Of a stretch of 64,000 nucleotides of DNA, positions 22,631 through 33,397 are shown piece by piece. The DNA is from Apostichopus japonicus (taxonomy: Eukaryota; Echinodermata; Holothuroidea; Aspidochirotida; Stichopodidae). A model generated the notes under the pieces. That model was not told where the DNA came from and made no database searches. It worked only from the letters and a program-made list of their open reading frames with translations. Position 1 is the first letter of the stretch, and each line of letters starts with the position of its first letter. Location of the stretch: contig NC_092564.1 of assembly GCF_037975245.1 (NCBI RefSeq), positions 14,759,984 to 14,823,983 on the forward strand. Direction: 5' to 3'. The translations under genes were made by a program, and so were the position numbers.

Positions 22631-24103
22631 CTGAAAAATTAAAAGTCACATGATCATTGAAACTTTTGTGAAGTTTACATCTCCAAAATGTATGTACAAT
22701 GAGTAAAGCCACTTCTGTGTTTCAGACATTAATTAACAGCATTAAAGAAGAATCTTGAGTTCATAAATTAGAATAGCCCTAATAAAAAGAATTTAGGAAT
22801 TGTTTAAAGTGATTGGACATTCATGAAGAAGATGAATGATAATCAATTGCTTGGTTACACTATTTAGCAACTGTAGATCAAAATCTCTTTAGAAATTTTT
22901 CAGAAAAATATGTCCTCTTCTAAAAAAATGCTAAAAATAAATCGTACTGAATGTTGTTTTTTTTTTACTCATTTGCATTTCATCACCTGGAAGTAACTTG
23001 ATACGAACCACATGACATAGCTTCTTCTTTTTTCCTTTTTTTTTTTTTTTTTACCTCTCCTCTTTTTATATGTTTAGTGATCATCCAATTGAACAGAATT
23101 TGTTTATTTAAATGTGCCACTTTAAGATGCAGCAGCCGATGGAGTTACTTCTTCTCAGTATGATTGACTTTAAGTTGTTAGGTTTAAGATAATCTGCGAG
23201 CACTCGAAACCCGTAAATAACGTGCTTCTAATATATGGAGAACCTGACAAGCAAGCATGAAAACTGACAAATGGCTGCATTTAAAAAAACTGGTGCAGTT
23301 AAATCCAAGGCTGCCGCAGTCAAATGGACTGCTAATGCCACATCCCCCCGTCAATAAAAATTTAAGGGCAGTTAAGTAGCGCGAGGCAATAAAAAAAAAA
23401 ATCAAAAGACGGTTCCGTGAATTTCGACGTTCCAATGCGTATGTACGATAAATGACAACTCACGAACACTTTACAAATTCATCGCAGGTGTTCGAAAGGT
23501 GTGTCTTATCGAGCGACTCGGCGCACCGAATATATACACGCCGACTATGTTAGAGAGAGACATCTAGTCGGTGACTGTCAGAACCGTAGAGCTTGAAACA
23601 TAGCTTCAAAGCTAGAGGAAGACATGGTAAAAGTATCCAATGATTTGGCCTGAATGGCACTTTCTTCTTCATGAATATCACGCTCAAAATTTACTCTACT
23701 TTCTTTCTTTTTTTGGGGGGGCGGAGGTGGGGGTAGGGGTTGGAGAGGGTGATGAGACATTTGTGAGGGGGTGATGAACATCAAAAATGAAAATACAAAT
23801 TTTATGTCTACAAAGTGGTAAGTAAAAAGGTTTTCTGTAGTATTTACATTTTATGACTCAGTCTGCAAATGTTTATATTATCAAGTGGTGCTTTGAATTC
23901 GTATGAAAAAAACATTCCATTCCTTATCTAACAATTCCTTATCTAACAGTGCTGATCGTGGATTACTGCTGTTCTGGAGATGAGGGATTTTGTTTACTTT
24001 TCACTGTTTTAGATCCATGACTCAGCTGCTAGAACTTGGCACAAATGAACCACATACGTCATATGAGAGCCTTTTTTTCCATTTTTTTTTTTTTAAGAAA
24101 CAT

Positions 24104-24152
24104 AGATATATATATGTAAATATATATCTATATATATATCTATATATATGTA
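24104..24152. repeat. TATATC/TATATG microsatellite
   Basis: Alternating TA runs with C or G interruptions directly precede the shorter copy of SINE family B. Confidence -1.
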
Positions 24153-24155
24153 TCT

Positions 24156-24250
24156 GCATATAAAGCGGGAGGCCCGGGTTCGAATCCTTGCTGGAGGCTG
24201 GAAGTTTTTTCACTGTTCTTGATTTTCCAACTCATTACGATTTCAATTAT
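24156..24250 (+). mobile_element. tRNA-derived SINE, family B, 5'-truncated copy
   Basis: It shares GCATATAAAGCGGGAGGCCC, the B box GGGTTCGAATCC and the body through AGTTTTTTCACTGTTCT to TTTCAATTAT with the copy at 24428. The A-box half is missing and replaced by the upstream AT microsatellite. Confidence -1.
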
Positions 24251-24427
24251 ATATATACTGTATGTAACTATATGTAACCACTTGAGTTGGTTAGCATCAT
24301 GTCTGATCTCTAAATAAGGCAAATAGGTCACCAAAGACAGAACTAGTATTGTTGGATACAGGTGACAAACGCCTACAGTGGAATTACGACCTTCCTTACC
24401 GGTTTCGAACCTCTGGACATACAATCA

Positions 24428-24550
24428 GCGTCCATAGCCTAGTGGTTAGGGTGTCAGCATATAAAGCGGGAGGCCCGAATTCGAATCCCTGTGGAGGCTG
24501 AAAGTTTTTTCACTGTTCTGGATTCTCCAACTCACTACAATTTCAATTAT
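24428..24550 (+). mobile_element. tRNA-derived SINE, family B, full-head copy
   Basis: The head starts GCGTCCATAGCCTAGTGG with the A box TAGCCTAGTGGTTAGGG, followed by the B box AATTCGAATCCC 47 bases on, and a non-tRNA body ending in CAATTTCAATTAT. The copy at 24156-24250 repeats the same body about 300 bp away in the same orientation. That argues for a short retroelement over a functional tRNA gene. Confidence -1.
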
Positions 24551-24573
24551 TTATATCTATATAGCATACTTAC

Positions 24574-24721
24574 AAAGACAGTTCAGCATCATCTTTAAAC
24601 CATCTAAATTTTGCAGGTTGTGTTGTGGATACCTCTAGGATGACAGGAGAGCCAATCTTCAGCAGAATATTGGACTGTGGTTCTGTGGCAAATTCAAAGA
24701 CCCTTGAACTACTTGCTGAGC
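24574..24721 (-). CDS. neo1/dcc: Exon: Ig3, first half
   Basis: This 148-bp exon starts in phase 1 (acceptor CATTTCAAAG|GC) and ends in phase 2 (donor TCTTT|GTAAGTATG). It encodes an inter-domain SASSSRVFEFATEPQSNI, then LLKIGSPVILEVSTTQP and the Trp strand AKFRWFKDDAELS. In I-set Ig domains the B strand reads L-x-C; here it is LEV, so the cysteine is replaced by valine. DCC Ig3 has AVLECCVSG and FTWLRGEE at these points. The acceptor pyrimidine tract is interrupted by an A run, but the frame is exact on both sides. Confidence -1.
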
Positions 24722-25993
24722 CTTTGAAATGATAAAAAAAAAAAGAAACCAAAAATTAAGGGAATTTTATAATACTCACTATAACTGAGTGAGAAAATTC
24801 TAACATTTAAATTTAATCTGACAGTATCAATACATATAAGTTCTGAAGAAGAACATAAAAAAAAAACTAAGACAAAAAAAAATTATATGCATGAAAATGA
24901 TGACTGATCACTGCAAAAATTACTTTGGAAAAGCCTGCTGTGTTTTTTTAAACATTTTTATCCTGCCAGGCATTGATTACAAAATGTGTCATTAGGCTAT
25001 TTTGAGAATTAGTATCATAACAGATCACTGTTTAATCCTAAATAAGTTAATAGAGATCTCTGGCAAAGAGATTCATCATTTTTAAAGTGAGCATCTCCAA
25101 ATGGGCTTACGACGGCAAGGCAGGAAGAGGGAGAAAATGTCATAGAAAGTATTATCAACCTGGCTAGTCTTTCTGTTGCAGAGTATACCTGGGTATTTAA
25201 CTTTTACTTACTATCAGAATATGTGAGAGCAGTCACCTGCTGCTTATACTGCATGTTCGAATGGTTGAGAATAATGGAGAACCAAATGGTCGGCTGCAGG
25301 ATTAATGGGTCATTTGAAATCCTATCTGTATCGCAATCATGGAAGGATTTCTATCAAGCCCTCTCTACTGTATTGTAGTGAACTACAAGGAAACTGGTAT
25401 TTGCCATGCAATTACTTTCGCCCTGCTTATACCATCTCCATTTACCTAACTCTCCAACAATGCTTCTCCTCATCCCCTACCCCACCTGCCCCTGCCCCTG
25501 CCCTCCCCTATCCCACATTATGAGGGATACATAAAGGTAAACATTATGGGTTCTAAAAGTGTGCTATAGGGTCAAATAATGTTCACCCATATACAAAACT
25601 TCCACACCGACAACCACACCCACACCAAAAGCCACACCCATTTTACGGTCACATTCTCAGCAGCCTCCATCACTTGTGGCATTCCCTTGTGTCGATCATT
25701 GAACACTCCCTTCATATCTAGGAAAACCTTGGAAGCTCCAAAATTCATGGCAGGTACTTTGGAAAACTTTCTGAACAGTCGACCATATTAACTGTCCCTA
25801 AAACCATCATCTTGCTTTGTTGTGGAAAACTTTAATTCTGCACTTTGACATCAAGTTGCGGTACTTTGAACACCATCGTTCTCTCTAAGGAGAAACACCA
25901 GGAGGGCAACTACATCGACATAAAACAAATAATTCCTGAAAGAAAATACTTTGATTTTTGTTTGTTTTTTGCTTCCAATACAAAATGGTGTAC
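24722..25993 (-). other. Intron between Ig2 and Ig3
   Basis: This 1272-bp intron has a short CCCCTGCCC-rich stretch (25478-25510) and a CACAC-rich part (25610-25640). No exon or mobile element was recognised. Confidence -1.
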
Positions 25994-26187
25994 CTCTTCG
26001 AAGAACCAGTTCTGCCTCTCTACTCAGTTCTTGCATGCCACCGTAAGGGGATATCACTCTGCAACGGTAGGAACCTTCATCTTCAAATCGTATGTCTTGG
26101 ATTTCTAGCGTTCCACTCGGTAGCAGACTGTATCGGGAGGCTACCCTCTCTTCCGTAAGATCAATATTTGCTCTATCTCTCTGCCAT
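25994..26187 (-). CDS. neo1/dcc: Exon: Ig2, second half
   Basis: This 194-bp exon starts in phase 2 (acceptor TATATTGAAG|ATGG) and ends in phase 1 (donor AGAG|GTACAC). It begins with the Ig core Trp (V/WQRDR), continues RVASRYSLLPSGTLEIQDI and carries the F-strand Cys in EDEGSYRCRVISPYGG, ending LSREAELVLRRG. The Cys pairs with the one in the upstream half exon. The donor has C at +4 and A at +5 and is weaker than its neighbours, and the acceptor lacks a good pyrimidine tract. Even so, the frame through both junctions and the Ig pattern leave little doubt. Confidence -1.
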
Positions 26188-29033
26188 CTTCAATATAGAA
26201 AAATGAAACGCAAGTCGTGAGTTAACCAATCACTCATACAAAAGAACGTCAAATTTTATTCTGTATAAGAAAGACTTCATGACGAAAGAAGAATGGAGAA
26301 GGAAAAAATGGCCTGAACTGACCAATACCACCAAATATAGCCTCGCAAGTGAAAAATTGATATTATCTATGTGACAAACCACAAAACTTGATTGATAGTA
26401 AAAATGTGACATATCTATTAAAAAGAAATGACGGTAAAACACATTCCAACCATCTTTAATAGCTTAATATTTGATTTACATTTGAAATGAGCAATTCCCC
26501 TTCAATATCAAAGGAAAAATTACTGTAGCTTTGTGTTAAAGATCTTTTTACTTTCCTGTTCTTTCATGTGATAATTTTCACCATAAAATTTAAAAAGTGA
26601 AACCAAAGCCCCTCTTAGGGAAATGTTAACAACTTAAACATTTAAATTCAGCGTAAATTACAAAACCTATTTCTATTATCATCAAACTAAACGTTGTTTA
26701 AACTGAACTAATGAAAAGCACCAAAAAAAAGGGAAAGCATATGGGACTCAATGATATCATATTTAGACTTGCTCAAGTCATTTAAGCTTTGTTTGTTAAC
26801 ACTCTGATATACTTTGATGGATCAGATTCTACCCAGCTGTATTGGGAACTTTGTTATTCAGATAAATCTTTATCACAAAGGATAAAGAGAGGTTGGCTTT
26901 GCTTGCTCGTTTAAAAAAAACAATGAAATATCACTTGAAAGAAAAACCTGTTAACTATTCCTTCATGCAGATTTATATTAAAAAGGGCATATTTTGGTGG
27001 ATGATTAGGTAAGGTTTACATCCTCATTAATGAAAGTGGCTGAAGTACCAAGTTTAGCACATCACAGACCGATCCAGTCAGTCCACATACTGTTGGGGTC
27101 ATTTCTTAATTCAAACGAGACTCTTTAATCAAGACATTAGAAAACACTTCCCACACACCCAGGACCTAAAACTATATTTAAAATACATTATAAATTCTTC
27201 CAAGGACAACTAGAACCTACATTAAGTCAATTTGCTTTTTAAGTGCTCTATGTTGTGACTACGAAACGAACGTACATTATTACTCCACCTAGAAACGATT
27301 GTAATTTATACAGCGATGGGTTAAAAAAACCTTATAAAAATTGCATTTTGCATTGAATCTTGCAGCTCCATCCTCCTCCATTAGAGGAAGAATATTAAGA
27401 TAACAGATATATCTATTTCTTCAGTCAAGCATGTAAACTGGCACCAGGAGTGACGAAATTACCCAAAAACCTTCAAAAGTTTGCGACTTCATGAAAAGAT
27501 CCATTGTCTGACAGAAAATTGTCTGATAAAATTTACATGGAAACTTGACAGTCAGGAGAAGCAGCTATTAACAGTAATAAAGATATGGCTAAATTTAAGA
27601 TTGCTTTTAAAATATAATTGGTCAGTTGCTCAGTGAATAAGATAAATTACACATTGTAGTGGCTAGTTTTAAAGTCCCTAAATGTCCTTGTAACAATATA
27701 CGCCACAAATAGTATAGTCAAGATGTTGGTCCAGGTTGCTAAAACATCAAATTGGGGTTTTTCTGTAATCCTGGCTGTAAAAATGCAACCATACCAAACT
27801 GTAATTATGAAAAGTTGAAACTATTACAACCACTGTTTTAACCTTGAGAAGGCAAACTCCCTGTTTATTTTTTGCATGGATTAGGGTACTTCACCCCCCC
27901 CCCCCACCCACCTAAACAAAACCTACACTATGGTAGAATACATGGGGTCCTGTTAGAACCAGCTTTCACCAAATGCAGAAAATATTACATCAGAAACAAG
28001 CATATATGTAGACAATGCCATTATGATTAACAAGGTTAACGACAAAATAGGCTTCGTAGTACCTAAACTTTGCCATCTTTAAATAGGTACTTAAACTACT
28101 AGTGGTTAATTGACAAATAGTGATGTACGTATATTAGTAATCACAGTTTATTCCTGGTGTCTACAATTTGTGGAGATTTATATAGGGTGCGTTAAGAAAA
28201 AGAACCTACCACTCAACTAGAGATTGCAATTGGTACACGAACGTAAGACATACCTATAGTATGAAAACATTTGGCTGGCTGAATTTGAATAATTAATCAG
28301 TAAACAAATTCCATACCCATGCACTCTTTCAAATTTTTATATACTATACACCCCACGTAGAGATTAGCAAAACTAGTATCTTTTACTCTGTTCTTTGAGA
28401 TGAGATGAATGTTTAAATTACTTCTCCCGATAATTTGGGATGTTAAACTACTGTATAGTATTGAAAAATTTACTTGAATCAAAATGAAATCCAACAAGGC
28501 TAAATCAAGTCAACATTAAAATACGACACATCAATAAATCTATGCTTGAAAATATTTGATGTGATATAAATTGAGATGTAATTAATTTGAAATGATCTGA
28601 TTAAATTGATGGACACAATAAGGTATCATTATTGACTGCAATTAGCAAAGTATTCTGCACTAATTAAGACAGTTGTCCTGTTCCTATTCAAGTCAACAAG
28701 TTGATATTTCACACCAGAGTAAAGCATATTGCCATTTTTCACTTTTCACTTTTAATATCCCAACTGTTTTTTTTTTTTTTGTCTTTTCTTGCCACATGCA
28801 TCCATGGATAGAAATTGTCACTTCTGATATTTAACAGCTATTGTTGACATTTCAATATTTAAATCAGTGCTTAAATTTTCTGAATCCCTGCCGTCTGTAG
28901 GCTTAAGTTCTCTTTCCGTGTGGGCTGTAAGAAGTCAATTCCATTCACTGAAAATTTGCAGCTTTCTACAAACACTATGCAGTGTCTTTTAACGTCAGCC
29001 TCAGCTGTCAGCTGTTTAAGTTAATACCTATAT

Positions 29034-29189
29034 TTATTCTTCAGAGTCGTCCTCTCTCTGAGCTTCATGCAGCTTTCTCCTGAATTTCTTCATTGCCTTT
29101 AGGGGTAAGTTACCATAGCGATGTAAGACCCTAAATGCCAGGACTGTCACAAGTCTGGATTTATCATGATATATAATTACGATTGGAAA
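29034..29189 (-). other. Coding-like short ORF of 51 codons, unassigned
   Basis: The minus-strand frame from 29189 is open for 51 codons to a TAA at 29034. It has a hydrophobic stretch (LVTVLAF) and then a strongly charged end (KAMKKFRRKLHEAQ, REDDSEE). AATAAA overlaps the stop codon. Possible acceptors lie at TTTAG before 29189, ACAG|TC and TTTAG|GG inside it. The opposite strand shows AAAGCGCTATACCC followed by an A-rich tail (29192-29227), which could instead mark a retroelement on the plus strand. I do not recognise the protein; treat it as a candidate terminal exon only. Confidence -1.
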
Positions 29190-31973
29190 CTAAAGCGCTA
29201 TACCCAACAAAAAAAGAAAAAAAAGAACCAAAATTTTCGGATGCTCGGTGCCAGCAGGAGATAAAAAAGAAAAACGTCAAATTAAAAAGCTATTCTCACC
29301 CCATGTTTAAAAGGCGAAACGAAAAAAAAAAAATGGCTATCGACAGTAAATCTTTGAATTATGTATCTTATTGAATCGGGCAATTCATATTCTTGAAAAC
29401 AGATTTGGTGAAACAAAAGTCATTTTTTCAAAGTGAAATATAAATTTGAGGCAATCGTCCTGCCAGGGCCTGATGTTATCATCACTATAATCACAGACTA
29501 TTTCCTACTAGGAGATGTTTGTTGAGATCTCCTTAAAGCAACATATAAGATTTTCGAAATTGAAAATAGCATGTTTTACGTCAACAATTTTCTTTAACCT
29601 GCATAGACCTTTATTAAATACAGTTACAAGCATCTTATATGATTTTCCCCAAAAAAACATCCTGCAATTTTTTTTGTCTGATAAATGTTTCATTTTTAGT
29701 TTTTTTTTCCATTTTTTCTTGATGAGTCAAGCTTATTCATTACATTGATGGGCTTATAAAACTAACAAAATCCATTGCACTAAAAGAATTCTTTCCATTT
29801 AGTTATCCCGTCTACTCAAGGACTTCAAATTGAGCCATAACCCGTCTTAAATGCAGATCATCAAAATTCAAGGTATAATGGAGTCGATATTTCACTTTTG
29901 AAGAGGCCCCACCATTTACAGCCTTATAACTTTAAAGAGGCTGCATGCATGAGGAAAATGTAGCTAGATGCTGTCCTCATCATCTGCATGGGTGTACCCG
30001 ACCGACAAAACATGTAGCCTACATCATAAACTGCCGACAGACGGGAGAATATATTTACAAGGCTAGGGGACTGAAGGGAGAATATTTTTGGTCCATGTCT
30101 CTTCATGTAGGCCAACAGAAACGTATAATGAGTTAATGACGGACTTAAATTCATGAAGTTGTAAAACCAACACAAAGGATATAGCCATATCTTGAAGCAT
30201 ATCATAACTAATTACCTTGTTAACGTCCGAAATTGTTGTGTATTCTTTATACTCTGTGTACACATATTACTTCTTAGTGTGATTATACAGCCTGGTTCTT
30301 GAGCCTGAATAAAGGTTGTAACATTCTTTAATGTCGGCGGAAAAAAAACGGAGATTGGCTGACCGTATGTGACTGAGCATGTGCGTTCTATCAAATTAAA
30401 TCTTTTTGTTTTCCGGTTGGCTCACATTTCAATTCCCCCTCCCACTGTAATATTACTGATTTCTTTCCACCACAGGGGGGCCTTGTCATCCAGGGGTAAT
30501 GATATTGACCATGCAGACTCATGACTGAAAAAAGGCTGATTTTCAATTTAGGCACTTTATCCCCTCGTGGCATAAACTCAAAATTTGATCTGTTAAAAAG
30601 TGTTTCTCTGCAGCTTTTCTTCTTTGTTCGTATCTCTTGCTGTGTTGGGTTGTATTAGCCATACTTTGTTATTAGGGGCCTATTCCATCTGTTTTAAGCT
30701 CTTTAATCCTGTTCTGTTTTGGTCCTGTTTTCTGTGTATAGTCACTGAAGCATATTTCTTTTCTAAGTACATTTCTCGCTTGTTGTTGGTTGTATTAGCC
30801 TCAGTTATAAATTAAATTTTTTAAAGGTCTTTAACCAGCATGTCTTGATTTTTTTGTTTTTTTAGCATTGCCTAAACTCTATATTGTATTTTTATTCATT
30901 TTCCAGTGCTATGCAGAACATTGCTATATGTATATATATATATCTATATATCTACTGTATATGACCTCCATCAAATGTATGTCAAAAGCCTGTAAAGGTC
31001 TGCTGAAATTCTAACAAACATTTCCATACTGAAGTATGTACATAATCAGCCATTGCAGGTAAGACATACCGAGTGAAATGTCAGCACTATTAGAGCTGGG
31101 ATATTAAGATACATAATGCAAAGCTTCAAGGTCAGAGGTAGACCTAGTTAAATTAAACCACTGATTTTACAAAAAGAAAAAAACCTGCAGCTTTTATATC
31201 GTTAATTGCAAAAACAGTCACACCTACGGCAAAACAAGGATTTGAATATTCTAAGAATGCGTTTCCACTCTTCTCTTGACGCAAATGGAGAGTAATTTTT
31301 GTCAGTTTTAAGTTCACGGTTGTTCTTTCATATAAAAAAAGGAAATGTGCCTCACAATTCCACTGCATTCTTTATAGCAGAACACTTGATCGTCTTAAAA
31401 ATGGAGAAAAGGCTTTAAGAGCCTATCATGCAGCATGATTTTCCCTTAAATTTCACCATTGCAAGAAATGTCTTTAAGATCCCAATGGGAGTTTGATTTG
31501 AAGCCATCGGAAAGGCATTCGTTGCAGGCAGACATTGAGAAGGGTCAAACCATTGACAATTAACAGTTTTAGTATAAATTTAACATAACAAAAGGCTTCA
31601 AAAAGGCAATCCATGTTTGTTCAATCTGCCAGACATTGAGGGCCACAAATAGCAATTAACTTTAATGGGAAAAGTTTGAAAGCGAACAATGAAGATCAAA
31701 GATTTTCTAGCAACTAGATGAAGACTATATCGTCTTAGTATGCTGTCCAAACACTAGATGAGTGTACCGTTTATAGTTGCTTTTAAAAAAAGTAATATTT
31801 CAGTGGCCACTGAGGCAAAGCTGACCATTTCACACAAGCAAACAAATCCACAGGTATCATGATAAAACCACAAATTTAAAGGTTAATGAACATATCTGGC
31901 AATTATCAATTTACTCCTTGAAAAGTACTTTGTCTGACACAAACGAGTCACCTTCAAATAACTGACATATGTA

Positions 31974-32311
31974 GATTTGGCCAGTGGCGGAGTGTCCATA
32001 CAGTCGGGGGGGGGGGGCGGATGCCCCCCCCCTGACGGACTCAAATGGACTGCTGGTGCCCTTTTCAGCTTTTTACCACTTTTTACTTATTCGCGATTAT
32101 TGACTTTTTTATTGCGCTCTCATCTAACCATTGACATTTGTCACATTATCTACAAATTAGCAAGGCCCAGAAAGGGTTATTTCTGGCGAAAAAAAATTCT
32201 GTACGCCCCGTGCCAACCTGTGGTGGAGCTCCGCTTAGTGTCGAAAGTGCCCATACAGACCATTCTCGGGCCCCCCTGACCAAAACCCTTAGCTCCGCCA
32301 CTGGATTTGAC
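31974..32311. mobile_element. hAT-like non-autonomous element with target-site duplication
   Basis: The element 31982-32303 (322 bp) starts CAGTGGCGGAG and ends CTCCGCCACTG, a perfect 11-bp terminal inverted repeat. It is flanked by 8-bp direct repeats GATTTGGC (31974-31981) and GATTTGAC (32304-32311), matching at seven of eight positions. An 8-bp duplication with CAGTGGCG-type ends is the known signature of hAT transposons. The inside has a G-run/C-run pair (32006-32033) that can fold back, and no transposase frame, so it is a MITE. Confidence -1.
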
Positions 32312-32528
32312 AATTCTCTTCACCCCCTTCCCCCTGTAAATGGTCACATTATTTGCCACAGGAGTATTTTTATGAAGGGATTGTCTCATGAAACAAAAGC
32401 AGTATCAACTAAAGGTAAGGTATTTTCATTTATTAAATTTGTGAAGATTACAAAGATTGTCACACATTGACTATGCCACGCATATTACAAAGAAATTTTA
32501 AACCTGACAAAGACTGATTTTTCCTTAC

Positions 32529-32631
32529 ACATATTCTAGCGGTCCTTGTCCCTGTGCAAGACATTCAAACCTGGCTGTGTCTCCTGCATATAGGTCTGTG
32601 ACATCGACAGGGTGAGAAATGAGTTCCAAGG
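32529..32631 (-). CDS. neo1/dcc: Exon: Ig2, first half
   Basis: This 103-bp exon starts in phase 1 (acceptor TTATTTCAG|CC) and ends in phase 2 (donor TATGT|GTAAGG). It encodes TLELISHPVDVTDLYAGDTA and the B-strand Cys in RFECLAQGQGPLEY. Joined to the next exon it gives EYVWQRD with the Ig core Trp. An alternative donor two bases upstream (TAT|GTGTAA) would break the frame. In DCC the equivalent start is LRFLSQTESVTAFMGDT. Both cysteines of Ig2 are present across the two exons. Confidence -1.
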
Positions 32632-32915
32632 CTGAAATAAAACAAAAATATGATTGTAATGATGTGGCCATGTTTAATATTAGTTAATTATTTGCATCAT
32701 GTAATATACTGACTTTTCATGCAAAGGTTTGGGGGGCAGTCTAAACCTATGGACAACTGATACGTACTCCATAAATTTTTAATATTTTGTATGGAGTAAA
32801 GTTCATAATTTAGCGTTCAAATTTTGTGTAGCATTTTCGAAGGTCTCTCGATTTATTCCGCATGCGTTGAATACTATAGTTCCTGTGTTGAAAAACATCC
32901 TAACAATTTTATTTG

Positions 32916-33020
32916 AATCGATCAATCAATCAGTTGATTGATCGATCAATTAATGGATCGATCGATCCATCAATCAATCAGCCCTTTTTGCATAGCGCTT
33001 TGTGAAGCAATACCGGAAAA
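32916..33020 (-). mobile_element. Possible LINE/SINE 3' end with TGAT-type tail
   Basis: Read on the minus strand, CACAAAGCGCTATGCAAA is followed by GGGC and a run of TGAT/CGAT units (32981-32916). An AAAGCGCT-type end plus a short tandem tail is common at the 3' ends of L2/CR1-like retroelements and SINEs that borrow them. No body was recognised, so the call is tentative. The tail itself is an imperfect palindrome of ATCGATC units. Confidence -1.
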
Positions 33021-33314
33021 CTTATACACAGTACCTAGAACAATAAGTTCACATAGCAATTAATTGTGGTTAATAATTCAAATTAAATCATTCTGTTTAA
33101 ATTCATCGTGTTTTATAACAAGCTTTTCTGTCACATATATACTGTACTTCTCAAAGACAGAGTGTCTTCATAACTTATGCACAGTAAAAATATATATACC
33201 TCTAGTATACATCAGAACAACCGATTCCTTTACCACTTAAACATTTGACAAATTAATAAATGATCATGACAAGAATTACAGTATCTAAGAGCTGATGATC
33301 TTTGACCTACCTAC

Positions 33315-33397
33315 AGCAGTTTCACCCTGCTGAAGGTATAAGCCCACACATACCGAATTCTCACCAGATGCGATATCCAGATAATTGAGCAACCTGA
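33315..33397 (-). other. Orphan exon-like segment, unassigned
   Basis: Between an acceptor AATATTTTCAG|GT and a donor GCTGTAG|GTAGGT lie 83 bases open in one frame, encoding LLNYLDIASGENSVCV and GLYLQQGETAV. Its phases (2 to 1) do not fit between the Ig1 and Ig2 exons, so it is not a cassette exon of the receptor. It could belong to a nested gene or be chance. I do not recognise the sequence. Confidence -1.

Larger units (their letters stand above)
22631..24573 (-). other. Intron splitting Ig3
   Basis: This 1943-bp intron contains two copies of a second tRNA-like SINE family (24156-24250 and 24428-24550), an AT microsatellite (24104-24152), poly-T tracts (23036-23052) and a G-rich tract (23715-23750). 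No exon was seen. Confidence -1.
26188..32528 (-). other. Intron splitting Ig2
   Basis: This 6341-bp intron contains a hAT-like inverted-repeat element (31982-32303), a coding-like 51-codon ORF next to a possible retroelement tail (29034-29215), a C run near 27893-27904 and a TA microsatellite (30929-30948). The segments 26200-27890 and 29500-31900 show nothing I recognise. Confidence -1.

Noticed and set aside
24428-24500. Possible tRNA gene (A and B boxes on the plus strand)
   Set aside because: A near-identical downstream body occurs in a second copy 300 bp away, and the head does not give a full cloverleaf by eye. It fits a tRNA-derived SINE better.
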